DNA of 64,000 bases from Kappaphycus alvarezii. Its lineage: Eukaryota > Rhodophyta > Florideophyceae > Gigartinales > Solieriaceae. The position numbers were made by a program, and so were the translations under genes. The notes under the pieces are model-generated. The model was not told where the DNA came from, did no database searches, and was given only the letters and a program-made list of their open reading frames with translations. Positions 11,221-22,777 of the stretch are shown one piece after another. Every line of letters starts with the position of its first letter. Position 1 is the first letter of the stretch. The stretch spans positions 1,178,001-1,242,000 of the forward strand of contig NADL03000492.1 of the NCBI GenBank assembly GCA_002205965.3, in the 5' to 3' direction.

Positions 11221-11799
11221 ATAAACAACCTTCGCCCCTCCGCCTCCATCACCAAAAATAGCCACCCCCACCCCGTAAACTCCACTCCCCTAATCCCTTT
11301 CGGACCTACTGACTGTGATGACTATCCACGCAGCCAAACCAAAAAGAAGGTGATCGAATTCGTGCGTCGCTTGTTCGTCGAGGACCACGCAGAGGAAGTA
11401 GGTGAGGGGCAGGAGAGGGAAGTCGAGGAGGAAGCCGGGGAGACCTTCGAAGAGTGGGCAGCCCCGGAGTTGGTGTACGAGAATGAGAATGACGAGGAGG
11501 ATGACGAGGAGGATGGCAATGGGGGTGACGAGGAGGATGACGAGGAGGATGACGAGGAGGACTAGGAGGATGAGGGGGAGGAGACATGGAAAGTGCTGGA
11601 ATGGGTGGGCCGGGGCTGGACGGCAATGACCAAGTGGTGCCCACGCTGTAACCGCCTGGGAGTATCTTTAGTGGTTTAGATATCTCCCAGGAGGAAATAG
11701 AGAGTTATGAGCCGTTGGCAGATATTTGTGGGGACTGCTTGGGCAGCATGGATATTTTGGAGGAGTTCTTTGGGTCTGATGTAGAGAATGGGAAATAAG
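11221..11799 (+). pseudogene. Asp/Glu-rich protein, eroded copy
   Basis: Eroded relative of the gene at 23220-23843. Matching segments: NNLRPS at the start with ATA in place of ATG (11221), GPTDCDDY (11302), KKVIEFVRRLFVE (11345), an acidic tract encoded by GAGGAT/GACGAG repeats (11485-11565), and the C-terminal ENGK end at 11799. A stop closes the acidic tract at 11566, and several shifts and stops follow. Downstream to 12303 the copy matches the outer part of the inverted arm at 24881-25280, then ends where the eroded LINE begins. No catalytic domain is visible. Confidence 0.7.
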
Positions 11800-12263
11800 A
11801 GGACCATATCGATTATTTGTTTCTTAACTATCTTTTGTTTAGAATATATCATCCACACAAAGTGTTTCTATGAATTTTCTGGTATCTACTGTAGTTTTGT
11901 TTGTACTTTAGTGGTAGCCAAAAGTCTATATAATCTGAGTAAACTGCTTCCTCATGCAGAGGTCAAGAAAGTTGTCAGACAACGTCAAAAGAGATACTCC
12001 AGTAGTGACGAAGTTGGTAGTCATCTTCGTGCCCAAAATTTATAAACGGCTCTCAAGCCTCGAAGCTAGGTGAAAGAGCCTGCCCCTTTAGGATTGTTGG
12101 GGGATCCACCGAGCCCTCTTCCATTTCAGGCCATTGCATTTGCCTTGCAACGTACACGGAAGCAGATCTGTTGATCGCAAGGCAAAGGTACAGCCTGTCC
12201 CTTTCGGACAAAGTCGGTTGCCCTAGGTCTCTCGTCCGTATACAGCACATTTTGTTCCCAAAA

Positions 12264-13440
12264 CTAGCTTACCATAGCACTTTTGTCGCTCGAAACACCT
12301 CCGTTTTTGGATAGTGGGCGTCGGATATCCCTCTCACGCCGATGTTCTGCTAACACAGGCCGCATTAGACATAGCAGCGGTCGCAGCTTGCCTCTGCATG
12401 AGTATCCCGCGAACCTTCCCGTATGATTCCATGGCCCCGACCAGCGTCTTGTCCCTTCGGCTATGGCTGCGTATGCGTCAGGATGCCTATATCCTAGAGT
12501 GGATATGGGTAATGGGGCGAGTCTGCCTCGAGAGAAAGCAGCAATGGCGGGTTGGCATTTTCTGTACTTCGCGGCTCGGGCTGCGCTCAGGGGGTTCAGC
12601 GGGTTGAACTTTTTGACTCTCTTGTTTGATAGCGTGAGAGGATTGACGAAAGTGATCGCAAAAAAGTCAGTCCCTCCGCGGCTTCCCATTGCCCAGATAT
12701 CAGGTCTTGTGCGGTGAAGACCCTCTAACGGCTCTACAACGGGGTGACGGGCGGCCATGCCAAGTCACGGGCCAAAAGATTCATTTGCCGGTCGTGGTAA
12801 GTGGCCCTCTGGGGGCCGTGCAGGCAGTGAAGGAGCTGGTCACCTCAGGCGTCCAACGTATCGGAGCAATTGGGTGTCGGGCATGGTGTGTCGGGAGCAA
12901 ACAGCGGAGCCTGATAATAATATTGGAGCCACAGGAAGAATTGCCAGGCTTCGACATGCGTTTGTAGTACGGGATGTGGCGCACAGTGCACCCTCTCTTT
13001 GGAACCAGAAGCGCCATGGATGCGCGGAACGCTTACCTCCTACATTCTCCGGAGAGAATCGCTTCTTGGACTGCTTCGTGAGAAGCATCCGTCAATGACT
13101 TGTTCGGTGGTGCTTTTTGGGAGCAGATACTATTGATCGGGATGACCTTGGACAATAGGCAGGAAGAGGACCATTTCCAATGAGCGTGCACGGCGGCAGC
13201 GTATGTTTCCAGAGCCCTCATGGACAGTGGAAAGAAGTGTCTGGCAAGATTGTCCATAGCGGAACTTGCCGGGAGGAAGGCTGCGGGGACGATAGTTTTC
13301 GCGGAGGTGAGCGCTATTCCGAAAGAGTGCTTTTTGGCGTCCGTCGGCTTGACTGGCTGCTGGAGCTCCCGGACTTCGGATTGCAGGGCACCTGTGGGGT
13401 GTTAAGCGCACAAAAGGTAATCGATGGTTGAACTGTTGGT
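12264..13440 (-). pseudogene. Eroded LINE: zinc motif and endonuclease-like C-terminus
   Basis: Minus-strand remains, read from 13440 down. They are a broken C-terminal RT extension (SLTDASHEAVQEAILSGEC near 13050), an eroded Cys/His motif (HCLHGP near 12820), and a better kept block at 12740-12480. In that block a P-D pair is followed by GSRGGTDFFAITFVNP, AARAAKYRKC and LPISTLGYRHPDA. The P-D...D order and following Lys fit the restriction-like endonuclease of early-branching non-LTR elements. It is distinct in sequence from the three copies at 20, 34 and 56 kb, so probably another family. Confidence 0.55.
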
Positions 13441-14755
13441 TGATGCTTCCGGTGAAGAGGCCGGAGCTTCAGACCAGGGTTTATATAGAAAAAGTACTCA
13501 ACGACAACAATGGTAAATTGTAGGCAGATAATGCTAAATTCAAAGGTGTTCTAGAAGAAAGACCCTAAAGGCATGAAACTAAAAGGTTTTGAAGGTTCAC
13601 GTAGAAACTATCAGGGAGATTGACAGCAGTAAACATCATGGAAAAGTTCTATTGGTCCAATTGGCAAGAAGGCATAAAGTGATTGCTGATTGGTGAGGTG
13701 GGAGAAGTTTCGAGAACCACGCGAGATCGCCACAATGGCGTCATGTGATTGGCTTGGAACGGAGTGGTATGGGTCTTGTGTTTTACACCGGTGTCTGGGT
13801 ACAGTGCACATGTTGCACTGATGTCTTGGTACAGTGTAAATCTTGGTAACGGTTACTGGCGGGATAATGCCAGGGTACTGGGGGCACAATTTTACAGCAC
13901 CCTCTGCGGTGGACCGTAGGCAGCGCTCCATCCTGCAATCGAGCTCTGTTGCACCTTCCGGGGTGCAGGACGGCGGCAGGACTCCTAGAGGATAACCCTT
14001 TTTGCAGGTTCCAAGACATGATCGTAGCCAAATTGAAACGCTACATCCTTGGCTATCAGGTCTACAATTGAATCCAGGAATTGCTGGAGAATTTCGATGT
14101 GGGCCATGAAGGGCCGTTTGGTAAATCCTCAGATGTAAACCCCCTAGATACACCGCCATAAGCAACCATTTTCCTAGTGATTGTATAATTTGTTCCGACA
14201 ATCGCGGGCCGCTTCTTTACGAGTTCCAGAACTATTTGCCATTGGATCTGTCGAAGCCTTAACTTTGCTTGTTTGCCGTCTGTCGCGATGAAGCTCAAGC
14301 TACAAGCCTTCCCGCACGCCGCTGGCGTAGCAACACTTCCGGTTGAGTGCCTCGACCAGGACGCGTGGAAAAAGTTGAAATTTGCGGTAAATTATTGCCG
14401 AAATTCACATCTAAAGCTTAATTATTGCCGCAGGAGAACATTTTTCGATAACAGTTTACATGTGTATAGTACAGTACAGTAGATTCTACTCTTTAACAGT
14501 ACAGTAAAGTAAAACGCAGCTGAATCTACAGCGTTTCGGTATTAGTAGTAACTTTATAACATGATTATAACGGGTATAGGACAAAAAACATCAACAGCAA
14601 CTTTGTAGCAATTTCGTTGAAACTGATTTCTCGGATTTAGCCTCGTAATTAGTCTGCTTAATTTAATTTGGATCTCATGTTGAGAATCAATTAATCAATG
14701 GGCCCTTGTTCGAAAGGCTATTTTCTTTCTCGACATAACCTTTTCTTGCTTATGT
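13441..14755. other. No gene recognised
   Basis: A 196-codon minus-strand frame (13611-14201) is Cys- and Pro-rich but has no recognised motif. It could be upstream debris of the eroded LINE. Near 14463-14513 the motif ACAGTACAGTA occurs twice. Nothing else stands out. Confidence 0.4.
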
Positions 14756-14760
14756 CACAT

Positions 14761-15110
14761 TGTTGATTTACAGTACTGTACTGTACGGTGTTGTCGTGTG
14801 CTCTGCAATAAGGACCACTGTGCCGCCGCAGTGCTCCATATATATCGGTCAGAGCTCACCACACATCTCCATTCCCCCCCCGAACGAAGAGACAAGCAAA
14901 ATTAATTCAATGTTGACGTAGTACTCCGCAGTCCTGCAGAGGTGTTCAGCCCCTTCCCCCTTCTCATTCTTAGTAAACGAATTCCTTTTATTTGAAGCTA
15001 CTCCTACTCTACCCCTATCTCTACGTCTACCCCTCCACCTCGCGTTCGACAAATACCCTTGATTGTACACGGGTACGAACGCGCGCGCAGTCAGATTAGT
15101 AAATACGACG
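14761..15110 (+). repeat. 5' LTR of the copia element
   Basis: Begins TGTTGATTTACAGTACTGTA and ends near AATACGACG. Strong similarity to 28881-29231 throughout, including CTCCATATATATC, a TATA-like site, and the GCGCGCGCAG run near the 3' end. Exact ends are inferred from where similarity to the other copy begins and stops. Confidence 0.78.
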
Positions 15111-15464
15111 ATCCGGACTCGTTTACTACTTTTCTGTGCTGATCAGTTTTCCCTCCACTTCGACATACTTTGTTTCCTTTCTGCTGCAGCTTCGAATCGA
15201 AATGGCCCCGATTTCTCGTTCCTGTTTCAATTTCAGTTGCGAAAAGACTATGAAGAAGATTAGCACATCAACATTCTCCTACGAACCGGCGATATCGATA
15301 TTGAATGGAGCCAAATCAACGATGTAATTTTTCTCTTCCGAGGCCAGACAGAGTGGCTCTTCCACTGATGCATCATTTGCTCCTCCGGATGCCGAAGATG
15401 TAGGTTAGTACCTCATCGAATTGTTCCTGCTGCCGCATCAGTCTTCACGGAAGAATTCTTCAAT

Positions 15465-16784
15465 ATGCAGATGTTTCCAGTATCTATCTTTTATGATATC
15501 CCGACATTGTTTGGTTTTTCCGATACACTGATGCCGTTTTCGATCCTTATATCAGCTGAAGACCCTCAGAAGAAAAACAGACGCCTTGCCACTCTGGTCT
15601 GGTTCTGTCCCTTCATTGAGATCGACCCTTATTACGCCAAAAGTGTCGTGGATAAGTTTAAGCAGAAGAGAGGGCATGGAAATCCGCTATTGAATCCTGG
15701 GCCCTGCTGGAATGACCTAGAGAAAGGTCATAACGAAAATCGTCCTAGGAAATACGAGCCAATTCAGCCACTTCAGACGGACAAATTCAGTGTTCCAAGG
15801 CCCGAGAGCAACAAAAAAAATCCCGACTCAGCCACTGTGGAGCCAAACTTTCGCTCAACTTTCGACTTTCAAACGATAAGGCACAATATAACAGTCGGTA
15901 ACGCTGAAGAATATGAAGAACAGCCACCATGAGAGCACCCAGCTACCGCCTTGATAACAAATGGGCACGAAGATCCGCGCAAAGCAATCTATGTTCAACA
16001 GATTTTCAAGGAATACAAGTTTACTGGAGATCTGCATCAAGACATTACCGAGATTCTTAAGCTGTATGGCATCTGCGCACGCCAATATCATCTTTCTCCC
16101 ACCCAGAAGGTTGACTATTTTGTTCATATTCTCGACGGCGCCGCCCGGAAGTTCTTTTCCGAGAACTGCAACGACAATATGAACTACGCCGAAGTTTTCA
16201 AGGTCATGATGAGTGAGTATGTTTCGGATGCAAGGCAGATTCAGATTAAGAGAACTATAGAGACTCTTCGACTGTGATCCTTTACGCATGAAAGAAACAT
16301 TACCGATCTCTCCGAGGGGTTGACCAAGCTAGTCGCCCACATCAATTATCTCGTACCCCAATGTCCCCTGGACTTCCGTACGGATGCTCATGAGGTGGAA
16401 TATTTGAGGAAATCTGTAACTTATTTTCAGGATTGAGCTCGCATTCCGATTCAAAACATTTCGTCTCAGGGTTTTTCGTACAACAAGTTCGCAACTACCG
16501 TCCATGAATCAATTCAGAATCTGCGTCAAATACGCCTCCTGACAGGCCCTTCAAATTTATCGAGACCTTACATAACGGAGGGTAGCGATGGTACGTTGAC
16601 AAATATAACCCGGTATGCTCGCACCCCGAAATACCGTCGGGAAAATCGCCTCTATTCCAAGAGTCGCAACTCAGATCGTCGGCAAAACCGCGCTTTCGAA
16701 ATTTCCCGTAAGCGAAATGAATGTCATAGATGTGGGGCCTTTAACTGGAGTCCTACTCACCGTTGTGCCCCGGGTGCAATCTAG
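15465..16784 (+). pseudogene. Copia Gag remnant with zinc knuckle
   Basis: Gag-like frames 15465-15932 and 15951-16277, then eroded sequence to 16784. The second frame (IFKEYKFTGDLHQDI, QKVDYFVHILDGAARKFF) is repeated in diverged form in the copy at 46407-46700, showing one lineage. Near 16722-16770 a Cys/His cluster CHRCGAFNWSPTHRC stands where the nucleocapsid knuckle belongs. Frameshifts and stops separate the parts. Confidence 0.65.
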
Positions 16785-17068
16785 GCACGTGCCCGCTGCT
16801 GCATGAAGAACGGGGAATCATCCACACAAATTCTGGCTGATTTTATTAAAGGTGAAGAGAAAAATATCTGGAACAAAAACTACGATCAAGACGACTCAAG
16901 CCTATCGGAGTAGAATGAAGTCCTTGTAGAATTCGAATCACACTTTGCCGATGCAAAACAGCCCTCACAGGAAGAAAAGTTCGAGCATGCTGAAACCTCA
17001 TTAAATGCTGTGGAAAAAGAGATACTGCTGACCCATATCACCTCAGCTTTAAACGAACACAATCTGAG

Positions 17069-18710
17069 TTGTTCGGATTTTCGTCCAGGCGACGGGGAAC
17101 ATTAGAGCCATCTCATCGCCATTCAAAAATGATAAAAGGCGGGCATGAAGGCGAGATATTTAAGGCCAACATTTTTGTGGCCGATCTCAAGAAAAGCCCC
17201 TTTTTTGATCGCCCAATCGGCTTCCTATGCGATATTGTAGCTCCCAAATCCTTTGCTGGTCGCAAAGAACTCAATCGAATATTCAACACTTTTGGAAGGC
17301 ATAAGCGCAATATTCTTCCATCCCGGAACAAGTTTAGGTTCGCGGATGCAACCTATGAATCCATCGGGAGCGTTATCGTGCACTTGATACACCACCTGGT
17401 ATTCCAGCCATACGTGTTCACCTTGATATCGTGAATGCAGAAGTACCGACTCTACTTGGAATGGACGTCCTCGATAAAGAATCTCTAACTCCGTGTAACG
17501 TCTCCAACAGACTCGTCGATCGCGTTGTAAATGTATCGGCGGCCGGAAATTAGGTCTATGTGGACAACTGGTATATGCCTATGATTCCATCTGCAAGCAA
17601 TCATCTATTCGATAAAATTGGTTTCCCTGTGGATAATTATCTAACTGGGGCCCAGCTCTCGAAACTACATCGTCAGTTCTTCCATCAGTCTGCATCGAAA
17701 CTATTCAACCTGATAAAACGCTCACGACCGGAAGACGCCATACGCGAAACATTAAAAGCGCTAAAGGGGATTTCAAAAGGGTTTAATCCGTGTCAACGAA
17801 TCCATCACGCCCCTACGAGATTACTTATCACTCTCGGTGCCGAAAATGTGCAATTTAACGAAATCATATTCCTAGATATAATTTACATAGACGGCACGCC
17901 CGTGCTACATGTCTTGGACGAAGGAAACAAGTTCTCCGCCTCCCAATTTCTTAGCATCATTTCCACCGAAAATGTCCGGTCAGCCGTTATCCTCTGTTAG
18001 GCTTCAATCTATACTGGACTCCCGAACCGAATCTTAACGGACCAAGGATCACAGCTTGGTGACAAGTTCATTCACCTTGCTGCTCTCTCCAACGTTGAAG
18101 TCAATAAAACAGGTATTGAATCACATTCAAGCCTCGGACTAGGGGAAAAATATCACGAGCTGTTGCGCCGTACCTACCACAAGAATATGTTAAATCATCC
18201 GAGTACTGACAAAAAAAACTTGCCCTGGCCTGCTCTGTGAAAGCTATTAATGGAACTCTAGGTCCAGAAGGTCTCGTCCCCTCTGCTCCCGCATTTGGAG
18301 AGTTCCCGAAACTTTCCGCATTCCCAGAGCCCAGATATTCCCGTCCGACACTGTTGCAACGAATCAGCATAGCTGAAAACGCCCGCAAAGGAATGGAAAC
18401 CCAAATGGCAAAATTAAAAATTCTTCAGGCGTTGCTCCACGCAGTCCCACCTTCAAGTGACCGCTTGTACTTTCCTGGGGATATAGTACTCATCTGGCGC
18501 GAAAAAGTAATGTCTAACCGTATCGGTGAATGGACTGGTCCATTTGGAGTCTCAAAAGTAGACCTCTCAAAAAAAATTAGTCTTTGTTCGTTTTTCGGAG
18601 AAAGATACTGCAGAACCAGTCAACATTGCACAAGCGAAACCTTACCTCACTCCAGAACGACTTTCTTCTACGTTTCTGGCAGACCTCCGACAAGGGTTTT
18701 CCCAATTTAA
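17069..18710 (+). pseudogene. Copia protease and integrase remnant
   Basis: The protease-like part (17130-17480) has FLCDIVAPKSF where an active-site D-x-G-A-P is expected, the Gly being Val, and later AEVPTLLGMDVLD. The integrase follows: LHRQFFHQSASK (His pair of the zinc domain), FNPCQRI, FLDIIYIDG (first Asp), ILTDQGSQLG (second Asp), and HSSLGLGEKYHELLR with the likely Glu. Near 18455-18560 PGDIVLIWREK and NRIGEWTGPFG resemble the C-terminal domain. Stops at 17552 and 17998 and several shifts break it. Confidence 0.75.
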
Positions 18711-18929
18711 GTCACTAGACGATGACTTAGTATTGGCGACAGAGTTACTGCATGAACGCGATGATAGAACCAAGACCCCAGAAATAATACCGCAAAAAAG
18801 AAGGAAATAAGGGAGCTACTAAAACGGGGGACCTTTAACGTGATAATCAAGGAAGATTTCCCACATGACGTGAACGGTTTACATGGTCGCTTCCTTTTCT
18901 CTCTCAAATCAACAATGGACGGATAGATA

Positions 18930-19963
18930 AAGTATAAAGCACGCTACTTAATGGGCGGTCATCGCCAAAAAATGAAGAATATACTTGTGCACACCTCATC
19001 GAGTTTACAGTCTCAGTCCATAAGACTACTCTTAGCACTAGCTGCAATCTATGGCTTCGATGTTTGGACTGCGGATATTACTTAAGCATACTTGCATTCC
19101 TCAGGGCCACTTGAGAGAAATATGTACATTAAGGACCCCTTCCCAGAGTTTGAGCTTGAACCCAACCAGTGCTTAAAGCTGCTCCGTCCACTCTACGTTC
19201 TTTCAGGCGCAGGAGACTTATGGCACAAAACGCTTGATAAGCACCATCGCGAGGAACTCAAAATGAAGCCTTTCCGTATTGCCCCTGCGCTCTATTTTAT
19301 GTTATCGGGAATAGTCCTAAAGCGGCTCAGTGGAACTTACGTTGATGATCTTCTCCATTGCGGTGATGGCAAGTTCCGAAAACTCTCAAAGCTAAAGAAC
19401 AAAAGATTCGAAATGAAGGAAGAATCCTCTTTACCATCCGAGTTTACAGGATTCTTCGTCGACGAGAAGGACGGTGATTTTTACATCGATCAAATTTTAT
19501 ACTTGCTCAAACTAGAGTGCCTTCCAATTGACGCATCCTTTAAGCTCTTCAGATCAATGCGCATGCGATTATCATGGCTGGCAAATTCGACACCAGACTG
19601 TCTGTTTGAAATAGCGCAGCTAGCTCAAGGCACAGAGAAAATATTCGACGCCGATAAAACTCGGATCCTCAGAAAAATTATCAAGGGAATGAAATATGCG
19701 ATCGATAACCGCTTCCGCCTGAATATTCCCAAATCGGACTTGAATACCATTCGCATAGTCGGCTTCTCGGATTCTTCGTTCGCGAACAATCACTACTTCT
19801 CCTCCAAATTAGGACACATAGTCTTTCTCGCGAATGCAGAGGACAAGGTAGTTCCCGTATCCTTCAAGTCCAACAAATCTCTGCGAGTAACAATATCAGC
19901 TACGTCAGGAGAGGTCATCGCTTTCAGTGACATGTTTGACATCTCTATTGCTCTTTCGGAAGA
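18930..19963 (+). pseudogene. Copia reverse transcriptase and 5' part of RNase H
   Basis: RT begins near 18930 and has a TAA inside the conserved T-x-AYLHS motif at 19082-19084. From 19092 it is open. It contains NQCLKLLRPLYVLSGAGDLWH, the catalytic GTYVDDLLHCGD near 19336, FEMKEESSLPSEFTGF, and the RNase H start IVGFSDSSFANN. ATSGEVIAFSDMFD follows, whose Glu and Asp are metal ligands. Homology stops at 19963, where the LINE is inserted. The open frame runs on for 19 codons of LINE 3' sequence to 20021. Confidence 0.82.
19958..19963. repeat. Target-site duplication, left copy (GGAAGA)
   Basis: GGAAGA here and at 26893-26898 flank the LINE. Joining across them restores the reading frame of RNase H (IALSEELQIVL). 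Confidence 0.75.
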
Positions 19964-20017
19964 TCTTGTTTTTATCACTGTAATATGTATGTGCAACACT
20001 GTGAAGTCGCTACAAAA

Positions 20018-20758
20018 TTAATTTTGAATAGGGTGACTAACTTCTGCGTGTTGAGGGGCACGACATATTACTGACGCCGCGCTTGTGGACCAAATAGCGT
20101 AGCTTAGTTTCTGATATAAGCGTGTCTTCATCGCCCCCGTAGAGCATCCGCTGCGCGATGCAACAGCTGCCGCGTATTTCTCTATGACCTTTGATGACGT
20201 CTCAGAAGGTGATCCTAACGAGTCAAAAGCCAGCGGCACAAAATCCCATCCTAATCTTGATCTTCCAGGCAGGACGTCGCCAGAAATGGCAGCCTCTTTC
20301 GTGGCTAGGTCCCTCCTCTTTCGCTTGCCTGCTGCGTTGGCAACGGCTCGCGCTTTTCGTGCTCCCATTGACATATAGCACTCCTGGAATGGCGAGGATA
20401 CGGTGATGTCGTAGGCCGCTGGAAGAGGGGGCGGTGTGCTCAATGCGTCGGATCACGGGTGCACCAGAATATCTGCCGGTCGCGCATTCAGTCCGGGGAG
20501 TAGGTATTTGACCTCATACTGGACGCCAACTCCTGCTGCTTTAAATAGCTCTCTCCCAAGTACTGTCACAACTGCTGTGTGCCGGTTGGTCCACCCGAGA
20601 CCTTTTTTACAAAGGTCTGCTGCATGGTCCCCTAAGAGATCCATGGGCCTATGGCACTCAGCGCACTGCAGCGGTGCGGTGTCGTCAAACACGCGAACTC
20701 CTAGGTGACGGCGTAGCATCACTGTCCACATCTCGTTGGACGTTCGGTTGACTACCAT
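20018..20758 (-). pseudogene. LINE ORF2 C-terminus: zinc motif and endonuclease
   Basis: Two overlapping frames (20453-20758 and 20018-20443). The first has MLRRHLGVRVFDDTAPLQC, C-x2-C and GDHAADLC, an HRH-like stretch and RPADILVHP. The second has YDITVSSPFQE, a KRKRRD basic run and FVPLAFDSLGSPSE. Both blocks recur at 34033-34761 and 56131-56830. The role would be DNA cleavage for target-primed reverse transcription. A frameshift at about 20450 separates them. Confidence 0.78.
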
Positions 20759-20861
20759 TACTGTGTCGGTATACCCTTTTTGAGTTGATTGCGGTTGTCT
20801 GGAAAACCATGGTATAGACCGGATATATCTTCCAAGAGTAAAACACTCAAACCTTTTCCCC
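20755..20861. mobile_element. Short retroposon-like insertion, copy A (107 bp)
   Basis: Bounded by GTTGACTA at 20747-20754 and 20862-20869. The segment begins CCATTACTGTGTCGG and ends ACCTTTTCCCC. Its removal with one duplicate joins FLTAHPAVVN to RTSNEMW in frame, giving exactly the spacing seen in the 34-kb and 56-kb copies. A near-identical segment is at 25540-25652. No gene is inside. The target duplications differ in length (8 and 14 bp), which suggests target-primed insertion rather than a transposase. Confidence 0.75.
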
Positions 20862-21509
20862 GTTGACTACAGCGGGGTGTGCGGTTAGGAAGGCCTCTGC
20901 CTGCGTTTCCAAGTATGCATGACGTCGAATTCTTCGTCGAATATCTGCTTCTGAATGCGATATGGGGTTTGGCAACCTCTTCCATTCGTCGTCCTTCCAG
21001 AAGAAATTTGCTGCAGACTCGCACCAGGCTCGATACAGAATGTTGTATGTACTATCCGGCTTGGCTGCGAGGCTTGCCGCTGTCAAAGTTTCCTTAAGAC
21101 TACCATTATTAGTGACGGACGCAGGGAGCCGTCGGACAAACTCCCGGAGGTGTGTATCGGCTTCAGCGTGTCGGTGTTCAGTCTCACCACTGTCCTCAGG
21201 GCTCCGCAGCAGCTCGGCGTCAATTATGCTCGCAGCATATGCTGCGAAATTAAGCGTTGCTATAGGTGTGAAGCCGTGACCGCCATAGCGGAGAGGTAAG
21301 GATACCTGCTGTTGAACTGCATCAGTCATCGGCACGTTGTTAGAGCTTGCGTAAAATTCGAGTTGGTCGTCGTCGAATCTCAGTGCAGTGGCAGTGGTCA
21401 CACTCGGCGGAGTTAGCTTCACCACATGTTGAAGCTTGCAAGCGGATGCACATACCCGGTGAAGGTGGAACCGAATTCGAGCGTCTCCGATACCGTCAAT
21501 CAGCGACAA
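20862..21509 (-). pseudogene. LINE ORF2 linker between RT and zinc motif
   Basis: Open frame of about 216 codons on the minus strand, continuing RT. It has QQQVSLPLRYGGHGF (a common motif after RT in this type of element), then a helical stretch ending FLTAHPAVVN where the short insertion breaks it. The corresponding FLFAHPSAD and FLIAHPTTA occur in the 34-kb and 56-kb copies. Confidence 0.7.
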
Positions 21510-21530
21510 TGTGTGCTTGCAGCTTCTGAT

Positions 21531-22425
21531 TTACTCGTTCAGAAAATCTTCCATAAACTGTGACGACCCAATTAGGGCCCCAAGAAGGTCGATCCCTTCG
21601 GTGGAAAAGTTCTCAACTCGGAAGCGGTGGAGTAGTGGCGATGTGCAGTTACCGAGTCTGTGCGGCCAAAACAGACGGGTTTTTGCGCGATTCAGGTATA
21701 AGCCATAGTCAGGTCCTCTGGAGCTGAGGATGTCGATTGCCCTCGAGCTCTGTATGAGTGCCGATGAGAGTGCAGTCGTCCGCATACCATCTATGTAGAC
21801 TAAGCGGTGTCTGCTGGGCAATTTCAGTTGCTAATGGATGCACAACAAGAGAAAACAACAACATGCTTGCAGGGTCCCCCTGTGGCATACCTTGTTGGCT
21901 AGGGATGTCTTGTGCGGCCGCTACGGGCAATATCAGCGACGGCGTGTTGCGGGCGTATACCATGTTCAGAAAACGACACAGCGACGGTACTTTGGTCGGC
22001 AGCAAATTTATCATGCGCTGTCTCGAGAACCGATTGAATGCATTGTGTGCATCCACGGATACCAGTGCATGCTCCTCGTCAACCAGTCTCCGTGCTTCGT
22101 GCACAATGGAGTCCAGTCCGCTGGGCACGCCATTGGCCACTTGCAAGGGTGCGAGGTACTCCCTCGTGTCTTCTACTACTTGTGGTAGGAGCACCTTTGT
22201 TACGAGTCGCCGTAAGGCCGTCCCAATAGCAATGGGGCGAATCTTGTCTGGCCGAGGTTGGATGGGTAGCAGCGTCGCAGAAGAGATCAGAGGGATTGTG
22301 TCGTCTGGTAAGTCCCCTTGGGCTAGTCTTGTCACAACTGCAGTTAGCGCCGAGATGCCCGTCACACCTGCTTCAGGACTCACCGTTGTGATGTAGGGTG
22401 CGCATCGCACGCCCGTATTGTGCAT
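21531..22425 (-). pseudogene. LINE reverse transcriptase
   Basis: Minus-strand RT in two overlapping frames (22425-21709 and 21821-21531). Motifs: PDKIRPIAIGTALRRLVTK, SVDAHNAFNRFSRQ (first Asp), SQQGMPQGDPASMLLFSLV, and the catalytic HRWYADDCTLIG near 21780. After the frameshift GLYLNRAKTRLFWP and FSTEGIDLLGALIG complete the fingers, palm and thumb. It is well preserved, so the element is probably younger than the copia host. Confidence 0.85.
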
Positions 22426-22772
22426 CTGCCGCTAGGTGGGCTGCCCGGCGAAACTTTGGGTCTCGCTTGTTGTCTGTCTGGGATTGCTGCGGGCGGCGTC
22501 GGACGGTTCGATCTTCCCTGATCTGGTGTGCTTGGATGGCTTCTCTCCAAAGTTCATTCCATTTGCCTGCGGTGGCGCGGCGGATGCGTTCTCGCAGTCC
22601 TTGTCTTTGCCTTGTCTGAGACCGCCATCCGGCTTCCCCACGGATTAAACGTCGCAAGACAGCGGTCGGGAGAAGATGTATCCGGAGGAAGGCAATGTGC
22701 ACTGCTTTTGCGTCCCGTGCGTTTGCTGCGGATCGAAAGAGTCGAATGAGCAATATGGCAAGACTGTGAATG
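22373..22772 (-). pseudogene. LINE ORF2 segment upstream of RT
   Basis: Arg-rich frame directly 5' of RT (IHSLAILLIRLFRSAAN, LRRLIRGEAGW, NELWREAIQ). Its upstream part lies on the far side of the 2557-bp insertion at 25340-25462. Joining NRIPGN to CIHSLAIL across one copy of the 5-bp duplicate restores the frame. Confidence 0.65.
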
Positions 22773-22777
22773 CAGTT

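Noticed and set aside
11306..11644. Pro/His-rich minus-strand frame
   Set aside because: Exact antisense of the GAGGAT-type acidic repeat; composition follows from the repeat.
13611..14201. 196-codon minus-strand Cys-rich frame
   Set aside because: Cys spacing is irregular and matches no zinc family; no conserved neighbour. Could be LINE debris, not a supportable gene.
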